Source: Rhodeus uyekii
Taxonomy: Eukaryota; Chordata; Actinopteri; Cypriniformes; Acheilognathidae
DNA length: 64,000 bases
Direction of reading: 5' to 3'
NCBI GenBank assembly: GCA_037043235.1
Contig: JAWRVZ010000134.1
Coordinates: forward strand, 1,128,501-1,192,500
Position 1 is the first letter of the stretch; each line of letters begins with the position of its first letter. The position numbers were made by a program, and so were the translations under genes. The notes under the pieces were generated by a model. That model was not told the DNA's origin. It was given only the letters and a program-made list of their open reading frames with translations, and searched no databases. Positions 24,525 through 37,227 of the stretch are shown one piece after another.

Positions 24525-25732
24525 CTCAATCTCTGCACAGTGTTCTTCTATGCCACAACTGGAAATGGGGATCAAGGTGAAGGACTTTATAGAGGTAATG
24601 TACTGAAGATGTTCTCTACAGGGACAGAAAATGAGAACACACACCCACATACACACAGATTTTGGACCAAGCCATATGCACACACAATATACAATGTGTT
24701 AGTTTAATATTGAAATCAAGTCAGCCTATTCATAAAAATGATACACATTAAAATAAAAAAGAGACTCTGGTAGAAGCCATTATAATATTCAATAAGATGA
24801 CAAAAAGGACAGTCCCTGGAGCATTTTGTGAGTTTCAGAAACAATAAAAGATCCATATACAAAATCCATAAAGATTTTAATCCCTGGGGTCAGCGGTTGT
24901 GTTGACGCAACAACCTCACTTTTTTTTCTTATCAGTGCGAAAGAGACTAAAAATGCTCTGTTGATTTTGGTCATATAGATAATTGTTATACATAATTTGA
25001 AACTGTTAATGTGTCTACTTTTATGTGTGTACACTCATTATAAAAATATACCAAAAATTTCAAATAGAAAATTGTGCTTTCTACAATGTAAATCAGTACA
25101 AAATAAAAAGAAATTTAAATGTTTACTCTTTAACATGAATATTAGAATGTTTGGACCATGGTTTATTGTATGATTGCTGTGATTGTAGATATCTGTTTAA
25201 ATGTACATTGTTATAATGTGTTAATCAATGTTTCATGGAGTAAATGGTCTTTTGAGTTTTGGTCACTTAGCCTATGTTCTGCATTTGGAAAGTAAAATGT
25301 GCCAAATGTGGAAAGTAAAATAATGACAACCACTGACACTTCATGAAGTCAGGCTGCATTTAAATAAATTACTTTTGGGATATTATCACAGAACGAGGCA
25401 TTTTAAACTATTCTATATATTCTTTATATTTATATTCATAGCTGTATTTTTATGAAAATACCCAAGATGGCTTAAAAATATAAGATAAATCAAAGATAAA
25501 TCATATTTGTGCAGATGTGTCTTTTCTATCTACTTTTTATTCAGTTATAGCTGTATTATTTATATCCTGGAATCCTTATCTATAATTTATATCCTTATTT
25601 TACTTCTATGAGGACTATTCCAGTGTGAATGAAAATAATGTGTTTTTGCTCCACAATGCTCACACTATCCTTTACGGGGTAAAATATGAAAACATTCAAA
25701 ATTAAACATATGACAAACCATGTATTTCCCTT
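24525..25732. other. Gene C 5' flank
   Basis: AT-rich sequence upstream of gene C. No convincing TATA box or repeat family; the ORFs are short noise. Confidence 0.4.
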
Positions 25733-25810
25733 TCTAGGGAACTCGAGCTTTTCATAAAGTGCTAGGGGAACGCCTTGGCGTGATTGTCACTAAAGTCACA
25801 GATGGATCTT
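25733..25810. repeat. DIRS terminal fragment
   Basis: TAGGGAACTCGAGCTTTTCA followed by GTGCTAGGGGAACGCCTTGG matches the DIRS ends at 42988, 49057 and 60590 (GGGAAC..GCTAGGGG..GCCTTGG). Confidence 0.65.
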
Positions 25811-26370
25811 GTGGAGGAGGTGGAGTCCGACGCTGTAAATGTAAATGTAATCTAAAAAGTCCTAATTCACAGAGTATTATAAAAGTATTGTAAAATTAAG
25901 TCTAATCAGTGTGTTTCACACATGAGTTATATGTTAATGAGATGTTTTATCAGAGGAAAGAATCTGTGTTGTATGTTACTGGGTTGAAGAGTGTTTTTTG
26001 AGTTACATCTGTCTACATGTGGTATTCTCTGTTCAGCTGCCATTGTCAGTGTTTAATATATGTTTTTGCGGTATGCGGGTGCACAAGTGATTTGGATGAG
26101 ATCCCATGAAATTTAAAATATTTATCTTATAGAATTTTGTGAGTCTCTCAGGAATTTTTGTGGTACACAGTTTTACTTTTAACACTTTTTGTTCTCTGTC
26201 ATTAAAGTTGTCATTGTACTATTTGAAGTTGTAAAATGTCGGTATGGATATAAATATGTTAAAAAGTCTATTTTGAATACATTTGGATGCCAAATGCATA
26301 AACTGTAAAAAAAAAAATAAAAAATAATAATAATATATTTTTATTTATTTCCCAAATGCATTTCGTTGGA
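25811..26370. other. AT-rich intergenic
   Basis: Apart from a short TGTAAATGTAAATGTAAT run resembling an L2/SINE tail at about 25835, nothing is recognised. Confidence 0.35.
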
Positions 26371-26379
26371 AATTACCTC

Positions 26380-26947
26380 TTCTTCTTCTTTGCCATATCT
26401 CTGTACAATATCATTGCAGTTCATCAACATGGGCTCTCTAGCATTAGTTGACAAGAAACGCTGAGTATTCTCCATTCTCCATTCTTCAAGGAAGTGCTGT
26501 TCACGTTAGAACATGCGTCGCCCGTGTGGATGTCATTTATGTTGTTCTAGGACATCCTCTTTTTGCTGTTCTGCCGTGCAGTGCAATGTTTGTTCTCCTG
26601 TTGTTGTGTCCTAGCCATTGATGTTGTCTTTCATGTAGTCTGCACTATTGTTTCCATCTAATTGATGGCCTTTCTGATGTCTTCATTTCTCATCCTGTCT
26701 AAGATGTAACTCCTAGAATCTTTCTGTGCACTGCCATCTCGAACACGAGTAGTTTCTTCTCTTCTGCGCTTGTCCAAGCTTCGCATCCGTACAAAACAAT
26801 CAGCACAACAAGTGAGCAAAAGAGCCTTATTTTGGTTTCTTTCTTGTTATTCCTGTTCTTCCAGATGTTGTCCAATTCGCTCATCACTTTTAATGCTGTA
26901 GCTGTTCGTATTTTAAACACATAGATCAGTAATAAACTGACTGCCAC
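26380..26947 (-). pseudogene. Non-LTR retrotransposon RT C-terminal fragment
   Basis: Minus-strand frame 26947-26699 reads ALKVMSELDNIWKNRNNKKE, then IRLFCSLVVLIVLYGCEAWT and EMAVHRKILGV, the block that follows the RT fingers in a widespread LINE class ('LLYGCESWT..FEM'). Broken frames continue to about 26380. Clade is uncertain. It is truncated at its 5' side. Confidence 0.75.
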
Positions 26948-27167
26948 TGTATGTATCAGAAATAAGCACTAATGTCAAGTCATGTTTCTTTAAATGAAAT
27001 TATATGAAATACTTGAGCTTGCCTGAGACATTTTCAGGAAACCATTTTTTCCAACCTTCACTGAAATTTGTTTAGATGACAACTGCCCATGATTTACCTT
27101 AATGTCATTGTAAGGATAGGCAAGGAGTAAACAGGATACTGTGCCAAGTCCCAGAGAAACTTGCGGA

Positions 27168-28393
27168 CATAGGCGGAGTTTCACTTTTGTGCTTGGGGGG
27201 GGGGCACCAGACCACGAGCTCAGTTTTTTTTTTATATCATATATATATATCATTCATTTTACATATAAAATACATTTACAATGAATAATGACTTTATACC
27301 AGTGCTTCTCAATTATTTTCTGTCACGCCCCCCTAGGAAGAGGTAAACATTTCTCGGCAAAAACTTTCGCCTTATTGTTTCCATGGTAACGCGTCATGCT
27401 TATCACCTGACATACCGCAGTCACAAAAAGCGCTGTATAATAGATAATTCAAAATAGTCACCAACTTGTTGGTTCAACTTGTTGAAACCGAAAAGAAATC
27501 TTATGTGGTTGAAAACACTGAGTTGTTGTGATAAATGACAAGCTCAGAGCCAGTCTTTGTTTTTTGGCTCAGTGCCAGATATCGCGTGAAAACACGTGTG
27601 AATTTAGTGGTTGATCACGTGACACATGAACACCGGCGTGATCGTACACGTCAAAGGATGAGGGGATGATTATCTGAACTTCTGCTCTTGTTCAGTGCAA
27701 AACCTACTCCCTGGCAAAAAAAGCATGTACCCCAGGGTAACGTGCGCCCCACTATTTGAGAACCACTGCTTTATACAAAGAATAGCGACTAGAACAGACT
27801 CTTTGTAGTTGCTGTTTTGTTTTGCATCGGCAGTGATAGGGTTAACACGGGGAGTTCAGAAGTGCGGCAAAAAGTGTGTTAGACGGGTGCGCTTGTTACA
27901 GTGTGTTGTTCTTCGTTCCGATTAAAGTTAATAAACAGATCCTCCCTTGACCTGTCATAGAACTACTTCAGACATTACAATATCTTACCTAATGCAGAAG
28001 AAACCGCCTCTTTTTCCGAGATGCGTAGATGTCCACTGTCTTCTCTTCTGATAGATTTTACACTTTTAGTAGTGGATTTATTTAAAAAAACGACGAATGT
28101 CCATTTTGTTTATTCAGCGCGTAAAACAGAACGAGAAGAGCGTCCACTCACGTACCGCGATACTTTGAGATTCGCAAATCGCGGGAGAATGTAATAAAGC
28201 TACAGTAATAAAAAAAATTATTAGCCACATCTTACTCATTCTATACACAGAACTAATAAGATAAAACAAATAAAACGAGAAAATATGAATTCTGTAATAA
28301 CAAAAAAACATATTCAAAGCACAAGGCAGGCATTAATTGGCTCTGGTCTGGGGGGGCAGTGCCCCACCCAGCCCCCCCCAAACTCCGCCTATG
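27168..28393. mobile_element. hAT-type element (outer), 8-bp TSD
   Basis: Ends CATAGGCGGAGTTT and AAACTCCGCCTATG are perfect inverted repeats. Both flanks are CTTGCGGA (27160-27167 and 28394-28401), a perfect 8-bp target duplication typical of hAT. G runs (left) and C runs (right) follow the termini. No transposase is recognised inside, so it is non-autonomous. It contains a second, younger hAT element at 27300-27768. Confidence 0.88.
27300..27768. mobile_element. hAT-type element (inner), nested, 8-bp TSD
   Basis: Ends CAGTGCTTCTCAATTATTT and ACTATTTGAGAACCACTG are hAT-type inverted repeats. Flanking CTTTATAC (27292-27299 and 27769-27776) is a perfect 8-bp duplication. It lies wholly inside the 27168-28393 element, so it inserted later. 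Non-coding, 469 bp. Confidence 0.9.
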
Positions 28394-28469
28394 CTTGCGG
28401 ATCGTCAAATGGCACAGAGTCTTGATGGAAGCAGAGGAATAAGCGCAGGAACTCAGACCAGGCAGACAG

Positions 28470-28760
28470 GGGAGTAGTGATGGGACATCTGAAGCAAGGC
28501 TCCGGAGCTTGTGTTGAGCAAAAAGGGGCTTTCCAGATGAAGCCCCGATTCGAGGCGTGTATCGTTTCTGCGAAAATCATGTGACGATGACAAACGAGTT
28601 TCTGTTGAATACGTCATTGCTTCATTCTGAGTGTCGCTTCCGCATAAAGGTGGTTCAAAACTTTGCGCCTCTTGTGCCATGTTGTCAGATTGAGCACGTT
28701 CCTTTTGGTCACGTCCGACCGGGGAAAATGCATTGGGCTGGTTTTTGATGCAACTGGCGG
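28470..28760. mobile_element. Possible hAT-derived fragment
   Basis: A GC-richer block beginning AGTGATGGGACATCTGAAGC resembles the hAT start 'AGTGATGGGA' seen in fish. I found no paired right end. Confidence 0.35.
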
Positions 28761-29451
28761 GTTTTTATTTTTGACTAGAAATGTTATTTTATTATTTTTT
28801 TACCTTAAAATGAACGTTACAATAAAGTATAATATGTAATGTTGACATTTTAATTATGGTTCAGTTTAGCCAATAAGGTTCTCTCCTGTCCTATATATAT
28901 ATTATATGTATAGCCTATATTAGTAGTAGTGTTATTATTATATATAATATTGCTATTATAATTATAATAATAATAATTATTATTATTATTATAAGACTAA
29001 ACTGTATTAGGGAAAGCTTAGATAGTTGGTCTAGTGCAAACGTTCTTATGTTGTCCAGCATCATCTGTGCCCTGTGAAAGGGTGTTTGGGTGTCATCCAT
29101 GTTGCAGTTTACTGTTCCACAATTCCAGTACCATAAGCACTGCACTATTGTACTCCCAATCAGCACTGCAAAAAATAAATAAATAATATAATATATAATT
29201 TGTATAATATAATATATATAAAAAATAAAATAAAAAGGGAAAAACAAGAATCAGCAAACGCTAAACTAGAAGAAAAAGGACTAGGAAAGAAAAGGGAAAA
29301 AACTAGGTAAAGGGAAAGCCCTAGAAACAAAAGCGACGGAAACAATAAACACTGACTAAGACCAAACACCAACTAGAACTAAGATAAACTAGGATAAGCT
29401 AGAAAGACTAGAAAGACTAGAGCTATGAGAGCCAGAGAGGTCTGAAAGACA
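28761..29451. other. AT-rich low-complexity intergenic
   Basis: Includes a mixed TTA/ATA run at about 28920-28995 and an A-rich CTAGAAA-type purine run at about 29220-29430. No gene. Confidence 0.5.
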
Positions 29452-30181
29452 GGTTGGCTTCGTAAGTCGATCTTTTCGTATGTCGGTCAGGCTTTTACAT
29501 GTTAATTGCCTAATCCGTTCCAAGCCTTACAAAAACACCACATTTAGCATGGGATGAGGCGCATCACAGCTCCATACTTCTAAATTATCCCCCTTTTCAA
29601 TGCAATGTAAAGCATCCTCTTCTTTCTTTTGACTTCAGCAACAATCTTCACATCCATGGTGAGTGATTACAAAAAGGTTTATGTTAACTCGGCACAATGC
29701 TGACCAATAGGAGAGCAGGATTGTAAAAAGTGTTCCCCTTCTTACATGGACTATTCCAGCCATCCCTGTCATTCAGTGCGAAATGGACTATTCCAAAACT
29801 TTCCATCTGAGAGAGCTGACGGATGATTGAGGTAAAAGAGATCAGCTGAAGATTGTATATATAGTTTATTGAGTGAAATACAAGGAATTAGTACCAATCG
29901 TTGAAGTTTTATCGATCATGCGTAACCACACATCTATGCACCTTTAATAAATACCAGTTTTGGATTATTCCCTGAGTGAGACATCATTGTTCTGACCGTA
30001 CAAACTGTAGCCTTCATTCAACCCGAACCAAAATCAGCGCGAATTTCAAAACAAAACTTGGAAATGTTTTTTCACATCTCGATCATTTTGTCGTTACTCG
30101 GGTGAAAAAAACCCCAAAATCTTTTATCGTATGTTGAATTTTTCGTACGTAGAGCGTTTCGTAAGTCGGGGTTCTACTGTA
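29452..30181. mobile_element. Tigger/pogo-like non-autonomous element (tentative)
   Basis: The right end TCGTAAGTCGGGGTTCTACT followed by GTA is a Tigger-type terminus in inverse. Related TCGTAAGTCG text opens the left side but in direct, not inverted, orientation, so the left boundary is uncertain. Confidence 0.45.
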
Positions 30182-30427
30182 CTTCAGAAGCAGTCACACT
30201 GAAGCGTTCACCTAAGCATCATTGATGAAAGGGAGCTATATCTGTTTACTACTTTAACTATGGGAGAGGCCACATTCCCTTATAAATCACGTTTACTCTA
30301 AAATTGTATCACTGTCCTTTTCAAATAACAAAATAAGGAATAAAAATCAAAGACAAAAAAGTAATCACTTCCTGAGAAGGATCCAATGACATTCATAATA
30401 TTCATTCATTGATTTATTCATAAGCTT
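30182..30427. other. AT-rich intergenic
   Basis: No feature recognised. Confidence 0.4.
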
Positions 30428-30580
30428 TCCTGTAGCTCAATCAACATTGGTGTTTTCAACGCCAAGGTCATGGGTTTGATCCCAGGGAAAGCAAGAACTG
30501 ATTCAATGTGTTCCTTGAATGCTATGTAAGTCTCTTTGGATGAGAACGTCTGCCAAATGCATAAATGTAAAATGTAAATA
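30428..30580 (+). repeat. tRNA-derived SINE, L2-type tail
   Basis: A tRNA-like head (TGTAGCTCAATC..GGTCATGGGTTTGATCCC, with A- and B-box-like parts) is followed by an L2-like tail (TATGTAAGTCTCTTTGGATG, CTGCCAAATGCATAAATGT). It matches 37228-37380 and the inverted copy at 19737. Confidence 0.8.
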
Positions 30581-31106
30581 ATATTCCCAGTATTGTCAAA
30601 TTATATTTCCTCATAAACTAGAACGTCTGTTTCCTTTGCTTTCCCTTCATGATGAAGAAAAGCCAGATATGTTTAACTTGCTTGTTGTTATTACAGTGTG
30701 CAATGAGTGAAAGAGAATGGATGATTACATGTTTGAGTTTTTATTATGGCACATACCCTTTTTATGCTCATGGGAAATAAAATGGTTTTCTTTCACTATT
30801 GAGGAAAGAATGATGTTATGAATGAATGGTCTTACGATTGGATTTGGACTTTTGCTTGTAATAGTAATACTGTTTCAATGTAAAATCAATGTATTATGTA
30901 AAACGTTTTTCATGAATGAGGTCATTAGATTTTGATAAAACAATCTTTAATTGCGGTAAACAGAGTGAAACATTCATATTTGACATGTATACATTATTTA
31001 CTGAAAGCACAAAAATAAATCTAAAAACATTTAATTGAGGGGTCAGGTGGAAATCAAGAAAAAAATGTAATTATAAAATGAACAAAACTTTTAGACAATA
31101 AGCATT
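30581..31106. other. Gene D 3' flank
   Basis: AT-rich, with an ATTAAA (minus strand) at about 31030-31035 that could serve as a polyadenylation signal. Nothing else. Confidence 0.4.
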
Positions 31107-34100
31107 TCAAAATTTCCTTATTGAATTGGATTTGGACATCAAATATTTCTTTGTATTTTTCTCAGGTTTAAGCAAAATAATATAACATTTTGGAGTGAAA
31201 ATACAGAACAGCAAACCATAACTGGAGGCCAGAATGGCAAAAATCTCCACAGCCACAGTATATTTCCCCGGCGAGCTGATGTATGCTGGCACAAATGCAA
31301 TCCACACTGCACAGAAGATCAGCATACTGAAAGTAATGAATTTAGCTTCATTATAATTATCTGGGAGTTTTCGAGCAAAGAAAGCCAACAGGAAGCAAAC
31401 TGCTGCAAGCAGGCCAATGTAGCCCAGCACCAGGGAGAAGGCCAATGGAGAGCCCACGTCACACAAAAGAATAATGCGAGCAGTTTCACGAGTCATGAGC
31501 TTAAGTGGGATGGGAGGTGCCACACTCAGCCATGTGCAGCAAATCACCACTTGCACAGCTGTGCATAAGAAGATAATACCACGCTGCTGTAAAGGGCCGA
31601 ACCATTTCATTACATTAGTGCCAGGAAGAGTGGCTCTGAAAGCCATGAGTACTACCATAGTCTTTCCAAGGATGCATGACAGACAAAGGGAGAATGTAAT
31701 ACCAAATGCAGTGTGGCGAAGCCCACAAGACCAGAATGTGGGCTGCCCAATAAAGGCTAGTGCACACAAAAAACAAAGCCACAGTGAGCAAAGAATGAGG
31801 AAACTGAGCTCGGAGTTGTTAGCTCTGACTAGGGGTGTGTGGCGTTTAAAGGCAAATATCAGAGCAACTACGAGTGTGAAACAGGATCCCAGCAGAGCCA
31901 CGGCCAGCAAAGTGATTCCCATTGTATCATTGAAGGAAAGGAACTCCACCAACTTCGGGATGCAGGTGTCTCGTCTAGTATTGGACCAGAACTCAGGGAG
32001 GCACTTTTCACACTCTAAGGCATCTGAAAAAGTATAAGATAATATTTCCTCTACTATAAAAATGTATTGTGCACAGAAGCAAAATCAATTTTAAACAAAT
32101 ATAAATTAGTTTTGTTGTACACAGAAACATCAGCAGGACAGATCTGGCAAGACATACCTGTCTGATTGCTGATCTCCCCAGCTGCACAGACAATGCAGTC
32201 GAAGCAGCAGAGAGGAAACTTTGGTCTGGTAGCCTTTCTAGTGCCTGGAGGACAGCTGGTGCTGCAGACAGATATAGGGACCTGCAATTCAGAAAAAAAG
32301 AAACTACAGAGATTCATAAATTACATTCATTCAATGTACCCAGCAAATACAAGAACTACAGGGAGGAAATAGAAATGAGTATTCAACATCAAATACTAAA
32401 ACCTCTTGGTAAAAGTAAAAAAAGAAAGAAAAATAGCATTACTTGTCTCTGGTTTCCATTCCAGATTATGGACTTCTCTTCAATCACTAGTTTAGGCTTC
32501 ATTGTTTCATCAAATCTCCCCACAGTGGCGTACCACAGCTCTCCGTTGCCATTGAGCTGCCAGTTGATGAGATCATACATGGCCACAGGATCTCCATTGC
32601 TGTCAAACTTGGTTTCTTCACCAAAGGCATTGGTGAAGTGGATATTCTTCAAATATTTCAAGAGCTTCATGAGTAGGATTAGATGATTGGATTAGACACA
32701 AAGATTGAATTTTTTTTTTTTTATAAAAAAGAGAACATTTGTTTACACTTTATCTATCTAATTTTAGGACACAAGCTTAAGACAAACAGATACTGATGTT
32801 ATGCCTTTTACCTGCCATGGCTGTATGCTGCTGGAGTTGGGGCACAATCCCCCAGGAAAAGGTCCTTTACCTGGTTCACAGTGCAGCATTGAATGCAGAG
32901 CTTGTGCAATGGCGTACACTGCCTTATAAACATTATAAGAGATTCTGAGCTGAGATACATCTGAATAGATGTTACCTGTACTGGCAAGTACTTCAGAGCC
33001 ATTACAGGGGGGTCTAATAAAGGAACTCTTATTGCTTGTACCAAGAGAGCACTTAAACATCTCCTGCCAAAACTGTTGAACAAATTGGTCCTGTGGATAT
33101 TTGGAGGGATGTAGCCGTAGCAGGAAAGGCTGCAGGCCAGGTATATCAGCCCTGCGGATGGCATAGCCCATAGAGCCCTGCAGAATGGCGTGGAATTCAG
33201 GAGTGGAGAGGACAGCTGCTGTGATCCAGGCCTCACTGGCCAACCATTGAATACCAGTGAGGTTTTGCCGAAGGGCCTCCCAAAAGAGTGCTCTTGCATC
33301 TTGCTCTAGAGCAAAGACCAGCACCACACGGGTTCCTGACTCGCGTATCCTCATTACAATCCTTGACATCTCGGTTTGGTCATGATTTTTTGGGATTATT
33401 TCATAAAAAGCAATACATGCCCCTAGTTTGGTCACCTCATCATTAAAAATTTGAGCACCACCACGGCCATAAGCATCATCCCCTGCAAATGTGCCTAACC
33501 AGCTCCAACCAAAGTGTTGAACCAGCTGTGCAAGAGCATCCACTTGGAAAAAGTCACTTGGCATAGTCCTTAGAAATGCAGGAAACTCTAGTTTATTACT
33601 GAGACATGCACAGCTTGAGAAATAGCTTACCTAGAGAGAGGAGAAGAGAGGAGATCAGAGACCATAGTATACAACACTGAAAAACAGGAATGTGCGTCTT
33701 TTATAGTATATTAAAAATGCACCACTCACCTGTGGAACATGAAAAACACCCAGAAAGCGTGCAACCACTAGGGATAATGTGGATCCTCCGTCACCAATGA
33801 CAACAGGCACCCTGCCTCGGCACTCTGGATTGCCCGTGTCATCTTCATTCCTATTCATTAGGGCCAAGGCTGTGCGGAGGGCATGGAAATGGGTACTGCA
33901 TGAATCATGAATCGTATAACCCAGAGTTAAGTTGGCTAGGAGTCGTTTATCTCTGTTGATCTCCTCTATGGCAAAAATCATTGTCTGCATCCATCTAAAG
34001 GTTCGGAAATTAAATCTGTTTGAGATAAAGAGCATTAATTTATCAACAAAATTGCAAGTTTTTATGTTCATAACATGTCTACAGTAAATAACTAAATATT

Positions 34101-34485
34101 GTACAACTGCTAAAAAATATACTGATAAATAAGAAAAAAATACCAGTCTGAAATTTCATTAATAAGCAAAGGCGCAAAAAAGAAAGCATCACAATTTCAA
34201 AATATTGAGCATAAATAAAGCATTGTAATATTTTATAACAAGACTTTATTTACTGACTGACCCTGAGCACTGTGTAGGATGTGGCTCTTCAGTAAAAGAT
34301 AGAGGAGATTCCAGCACATTATCGTGTAGAGAGAAGAGAGCACCGATCATAATGTCTCCTTCACTGGTTAGCACAGGCAGGTCTGAGTTGCTGCGGATGA
34401 GTCGACAGGTCTGAAGCAGCTGCGAAGAGATCAAAGCACTGAGGAACAACATTGTCACACAAACATGCACACTACAAAATGCCAT
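31107..34485 (-). CDS. OlfC (V2R-like) receptor gene D, complete
   Basis: Complete six-exon OlfC gene on the minus strand: 34485-34262, 34015-33730, 33630-32812, 32664-32443, 32281-32158, 32023-31107, giving 863 residues. MAFCSVHVCVTMLFLSALIS is the signal peptide. The flytrap domain shows EGDIMIGALFSLH, IEEINRDKRLLANLTLGY, GDGGSTLS, SYFSSCACLS, MPSD, DDAYGRGG and ASEAW, so the five canonical amino-acid-binding positions are kept. The cysteine-rich exon reads VPISVCSTSCPPGTRKA. The 7TM exon ends PKCYIILLKPEKNTKKYLM plus a short serine-rich tail. Exon 4 is 9 nt shorter than in A-C, and its acceptor (CTCATGAAG) has a poor pyrimidine tract. It lies in the same orientation as gene C, about 6.6 kb from it. 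Intact. Confidence 0.95.
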
Positions 34486-34654
34486 TATTTCTCTGTACAC
34501 TTCACTGCTTGAATCAAATTATACACTGCTTTGAAGCTTCATTGCACACACAGACGGGAGTCCTACATGATATGATGCCACTAATATTTACAAATGAGCT
34601 CAAATTCTTGCTTACTCTTGCTAACATAGTGCACACAAGATTCATCTAAGCTCA

Positions 34655-34662
34655 CTTTTATA
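34655..34662 (-). promoter_or_regulatory. Possible TATA box of gene D
   Basis: TATAAAAG on the minus strand lies 170 nt upstream of the gene D start codon. Spacing is plausible for a short 5' UTR, but this is sequence match only. Confidence 0.4.
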
Positions 34663-35102
34663 CTGTACTCAGAAGCGACCTCAAATAAACTTACATAAAA
34701 TATACAAATTCCCGGGGGGTGGGGGGGTATCTCTCAGTAGATGAACAGCACATCACATTAATAGTTTATTTTTGTACAGTCTCTATATGTATATATTATT
34801 CACATGACTTGAGTCTGCATTTACTTGTCTGTCTTAAAGTCTGTACTCAGTATTTATATTATTGAAATAGAATCATTATTATATAATTTTGTTAGTACCT
34901 TATCAATTACATACACTTCTAAAATAAAAAAAATAAGGGCACACTTAAATCACACATTGGATCTCAATTAATAAATTTTTCATTTGAGAATCTGTATTTA
35001 CATACATTTTAGTCAAATGAAACCAAAATCATCAACACACTGAGGGCTGGATTCAAAATCATACCAAAATGTTACAGGCTGATCCTACTTGCATGAAGCT
35101 CA
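34663..35102. other. AT-rich intergenic
   Basis: Contains a G-rich run at about 34710-34730; otherwise no feature. Confidence 0.4.
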
Positions 35103-35345
35103 TCACAGAAACTCATAATGTAAGTCAGCAGTGTGTACGGCCCCCACATGCCTGTATGCACTCACGGCAACATCTGGGCATGCTACTGATGAGATAGCGA
35201 ATGGTGTCCTGGGATTCTCCTCCCTCACCTGGATCAGGGCATTCGTGAGCTCCAGGACAGTCTGTGGTACTACTTGGCGGCCCAAATACATGATGATTCA
35301 GAGCTTCTCAACTGGATTCAGGTCTGGGCAACATGTCGTTGTCAT
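35103..35345 (-). pseudogene. Tc1/mariner-like transposase C-terminal fragment
   Basis: Minus-strand translation gives PDLNPVEKL-like text, then MYLGRQVVPQTVLELTNALI and a tail ending VGAVHT. This matches the 'PDL(N/S)P(I/V)E..W' to 'GGHT' end of Tc1/IS630-type transposases. Frame breaks and truncation make it a relic. Confidence 0.6.
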
Positions 35346-35849
35346 CTAAAAACTGCCTACACACTCTAGCCACAGGAAGCCAGGCTTTATAATGCATCAG
35401 GAGGATCCCAGGGTCCACTGCACCAGCACCAGGTCTGAAAGTGGCTCTGAGTGTTTCATCCAGATACCTAACAGCAGCAAGGAAACCATTGGCTAGTACG
35501 TTGGGGTCTGTGAGACCCTCAAACGATATTTCTCCACAGAACGCTACTGACCCACCCCCAAACGATCATGGTGGATGATGTTGTATGCAGCATAGCATTC
35601 CCCACAGCATTTCCAGAATCAATGACATTATATATACATGTATATAATGCTATGCTTCATACAACATGCAAAGAGAGAGAGTGAGAATATGAAATTACTG
35701 TTTTCTGTATGTGGGAATAAAACTAATTAGTGAATATCACTAAACAGTGGATTGTTAGGCTACATAATTTAGGTCAGTTGGAACTGGGGAACATTTGCAT
35801 AATATCTGATGTGGTCGTTACAAAATAAGAAGAATGGCATCTACACTGA
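35346..35849. other. Transposon-derived flank with a hairpin
   Basis: Continuation of the Tc1-like relic. An inverted repeat at 35579-35664 pairs TGTTGTATGCAGCATAGCAT with ATGCTATGCTTCATACAACA around an AT-rich centre. No gene. Confidence 0.5.
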
Positions 35850-36415
35850 TATTGGTCTTTGTTTATTCAGAGGTTACCAGGTCAGCCAGATCCGGGCCGT
35901 ATCCAGATCAGATGAAGGACCTGCACCTGAACACGAGCAGATCACAGGGCTGAAGTGTCTGCTGAGTCCGTGACTCTACTAGACCCTCCCCTGTGAAGAT
36001 CATGAATCCATCTCCAACCAGACTGAACTGGATTAAATATTTCATCCTGAATCGTTGTCAATATAATAATCATGCTCTGTTTGGCTGTTGGCAAGAGGAG
36101 AATTGATCCCCGACTGATGGAGAACTGGTCCCTGACTGAGTTTCTCCTTAGGTTTTTTTCTCCATTATGATCTTCATTCATTCCGTCACCTGCTGGAGTT
36201 TTGGTTCCTTGCCACTGTCGCCTCTGGCATGCTTAGTTGGAGACACTTAACACTTAGAATTCGTGACACTTTTAGAGCTGCTGTTCAGCCAGAACAACCT
36301 GTAGAGGTTTTTCTTTGCTTTTATTGTTCTCCTGTGACCACTTTAAAGCGGCTTTGAAACAATCTGTATTGTAAAAATCACTATATAAATAAAGTTGACT
36401 TGACTTGAAAAGAAA
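35850..36415. repeat. LINE 3'-end-like interspersed repeat
   Basis: Contains TTGCCACTGTCGCCTCTGGC and ends ATATAAATAAAGTTGACTTG ACTTGA, a 3' end type seen widely in fish non-LTR repeats, with a short tandem GACTT tail as expected for target-primed insertion. Plus orientation by its tail. Confidence 0.6.
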
Positions 36416-37227
36416 AAGACCAAATTGCAGAATAGGCACAAATAATCCATGCAACATAGGGCATATACAAAATTTATTTTTGTTTACAAGAAGTTTAAAG
36501 TCTACTATTTCGATAGATCACTTGATGATCTGTTGAATAGCTCATTACACGTTCTTCTACAGTATTTGGTGGTATTTTATCCCAATTATTGCTACAAGCT
36601 ATGTTCAAACACAGGGGTATACTAAGTGTAGCTCCAGGCTATAGTTTTCATTGTCTTCACACTAATATTACCAAGAGACTGCCAATGCTGTATGCCATGA
36701 GCAGCTTTAATTTGCTCTCCCAGGATCAATTTAGCACATGAGATTATTGTTAACTGCTACAGTGTTGGCAGTTACAGTAATTTTGAAATGGTTAATGAAA
36801 AATAGTAGGGTATTATGTTTGTGCATGTGTACATCCTAAACCAAATTTGGGGGACGGTATTATACCATGCAGTGAGCTATATTTGACAAAACATAATTTT
36901 GGGGACATCTGACACCTTGCAAGTACTGAGCTGAACCCACTATGCCTTCAGAACTGCCTTATTTTGTGTGATATAGATTCAACAAGATGCTGGAAACATT
37001 CCTCAGAGATTTTGGTATAGACATTGATAGCATCAACTGTAGCAGATTTGTTGACATTACATCCCATCACATCTGTTCCATCACATCCCAATGTGTTCTA
37101 TTGGATCGAGATCTGGTGACTGTGGAAGACATTTGAGTATAGTGAACACAGTGTCATGTTCAAGAAATCAGTATGAGATGAGCAGTTGGATTTAGCCATC
37201 AGAATATAGGATGCACTGTGATCATAA
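36416..37227. repeat. Probable interspersed repeat, unclassified
   Basis: About 36940-37190 (CAATGTGTTCTATTGGATCG, GATCTGGTGACTGTGG) resembles a fish DNA-transposon-derived repeat from memory. 36416-36900 shows nothing specific. Confidence 0.35.

Noticed and set aside
29452..30181. Tigger element with paired inverted ends
   Set aside because: The left-side match is in direct and not inverted orientation, so only the right end is supported.
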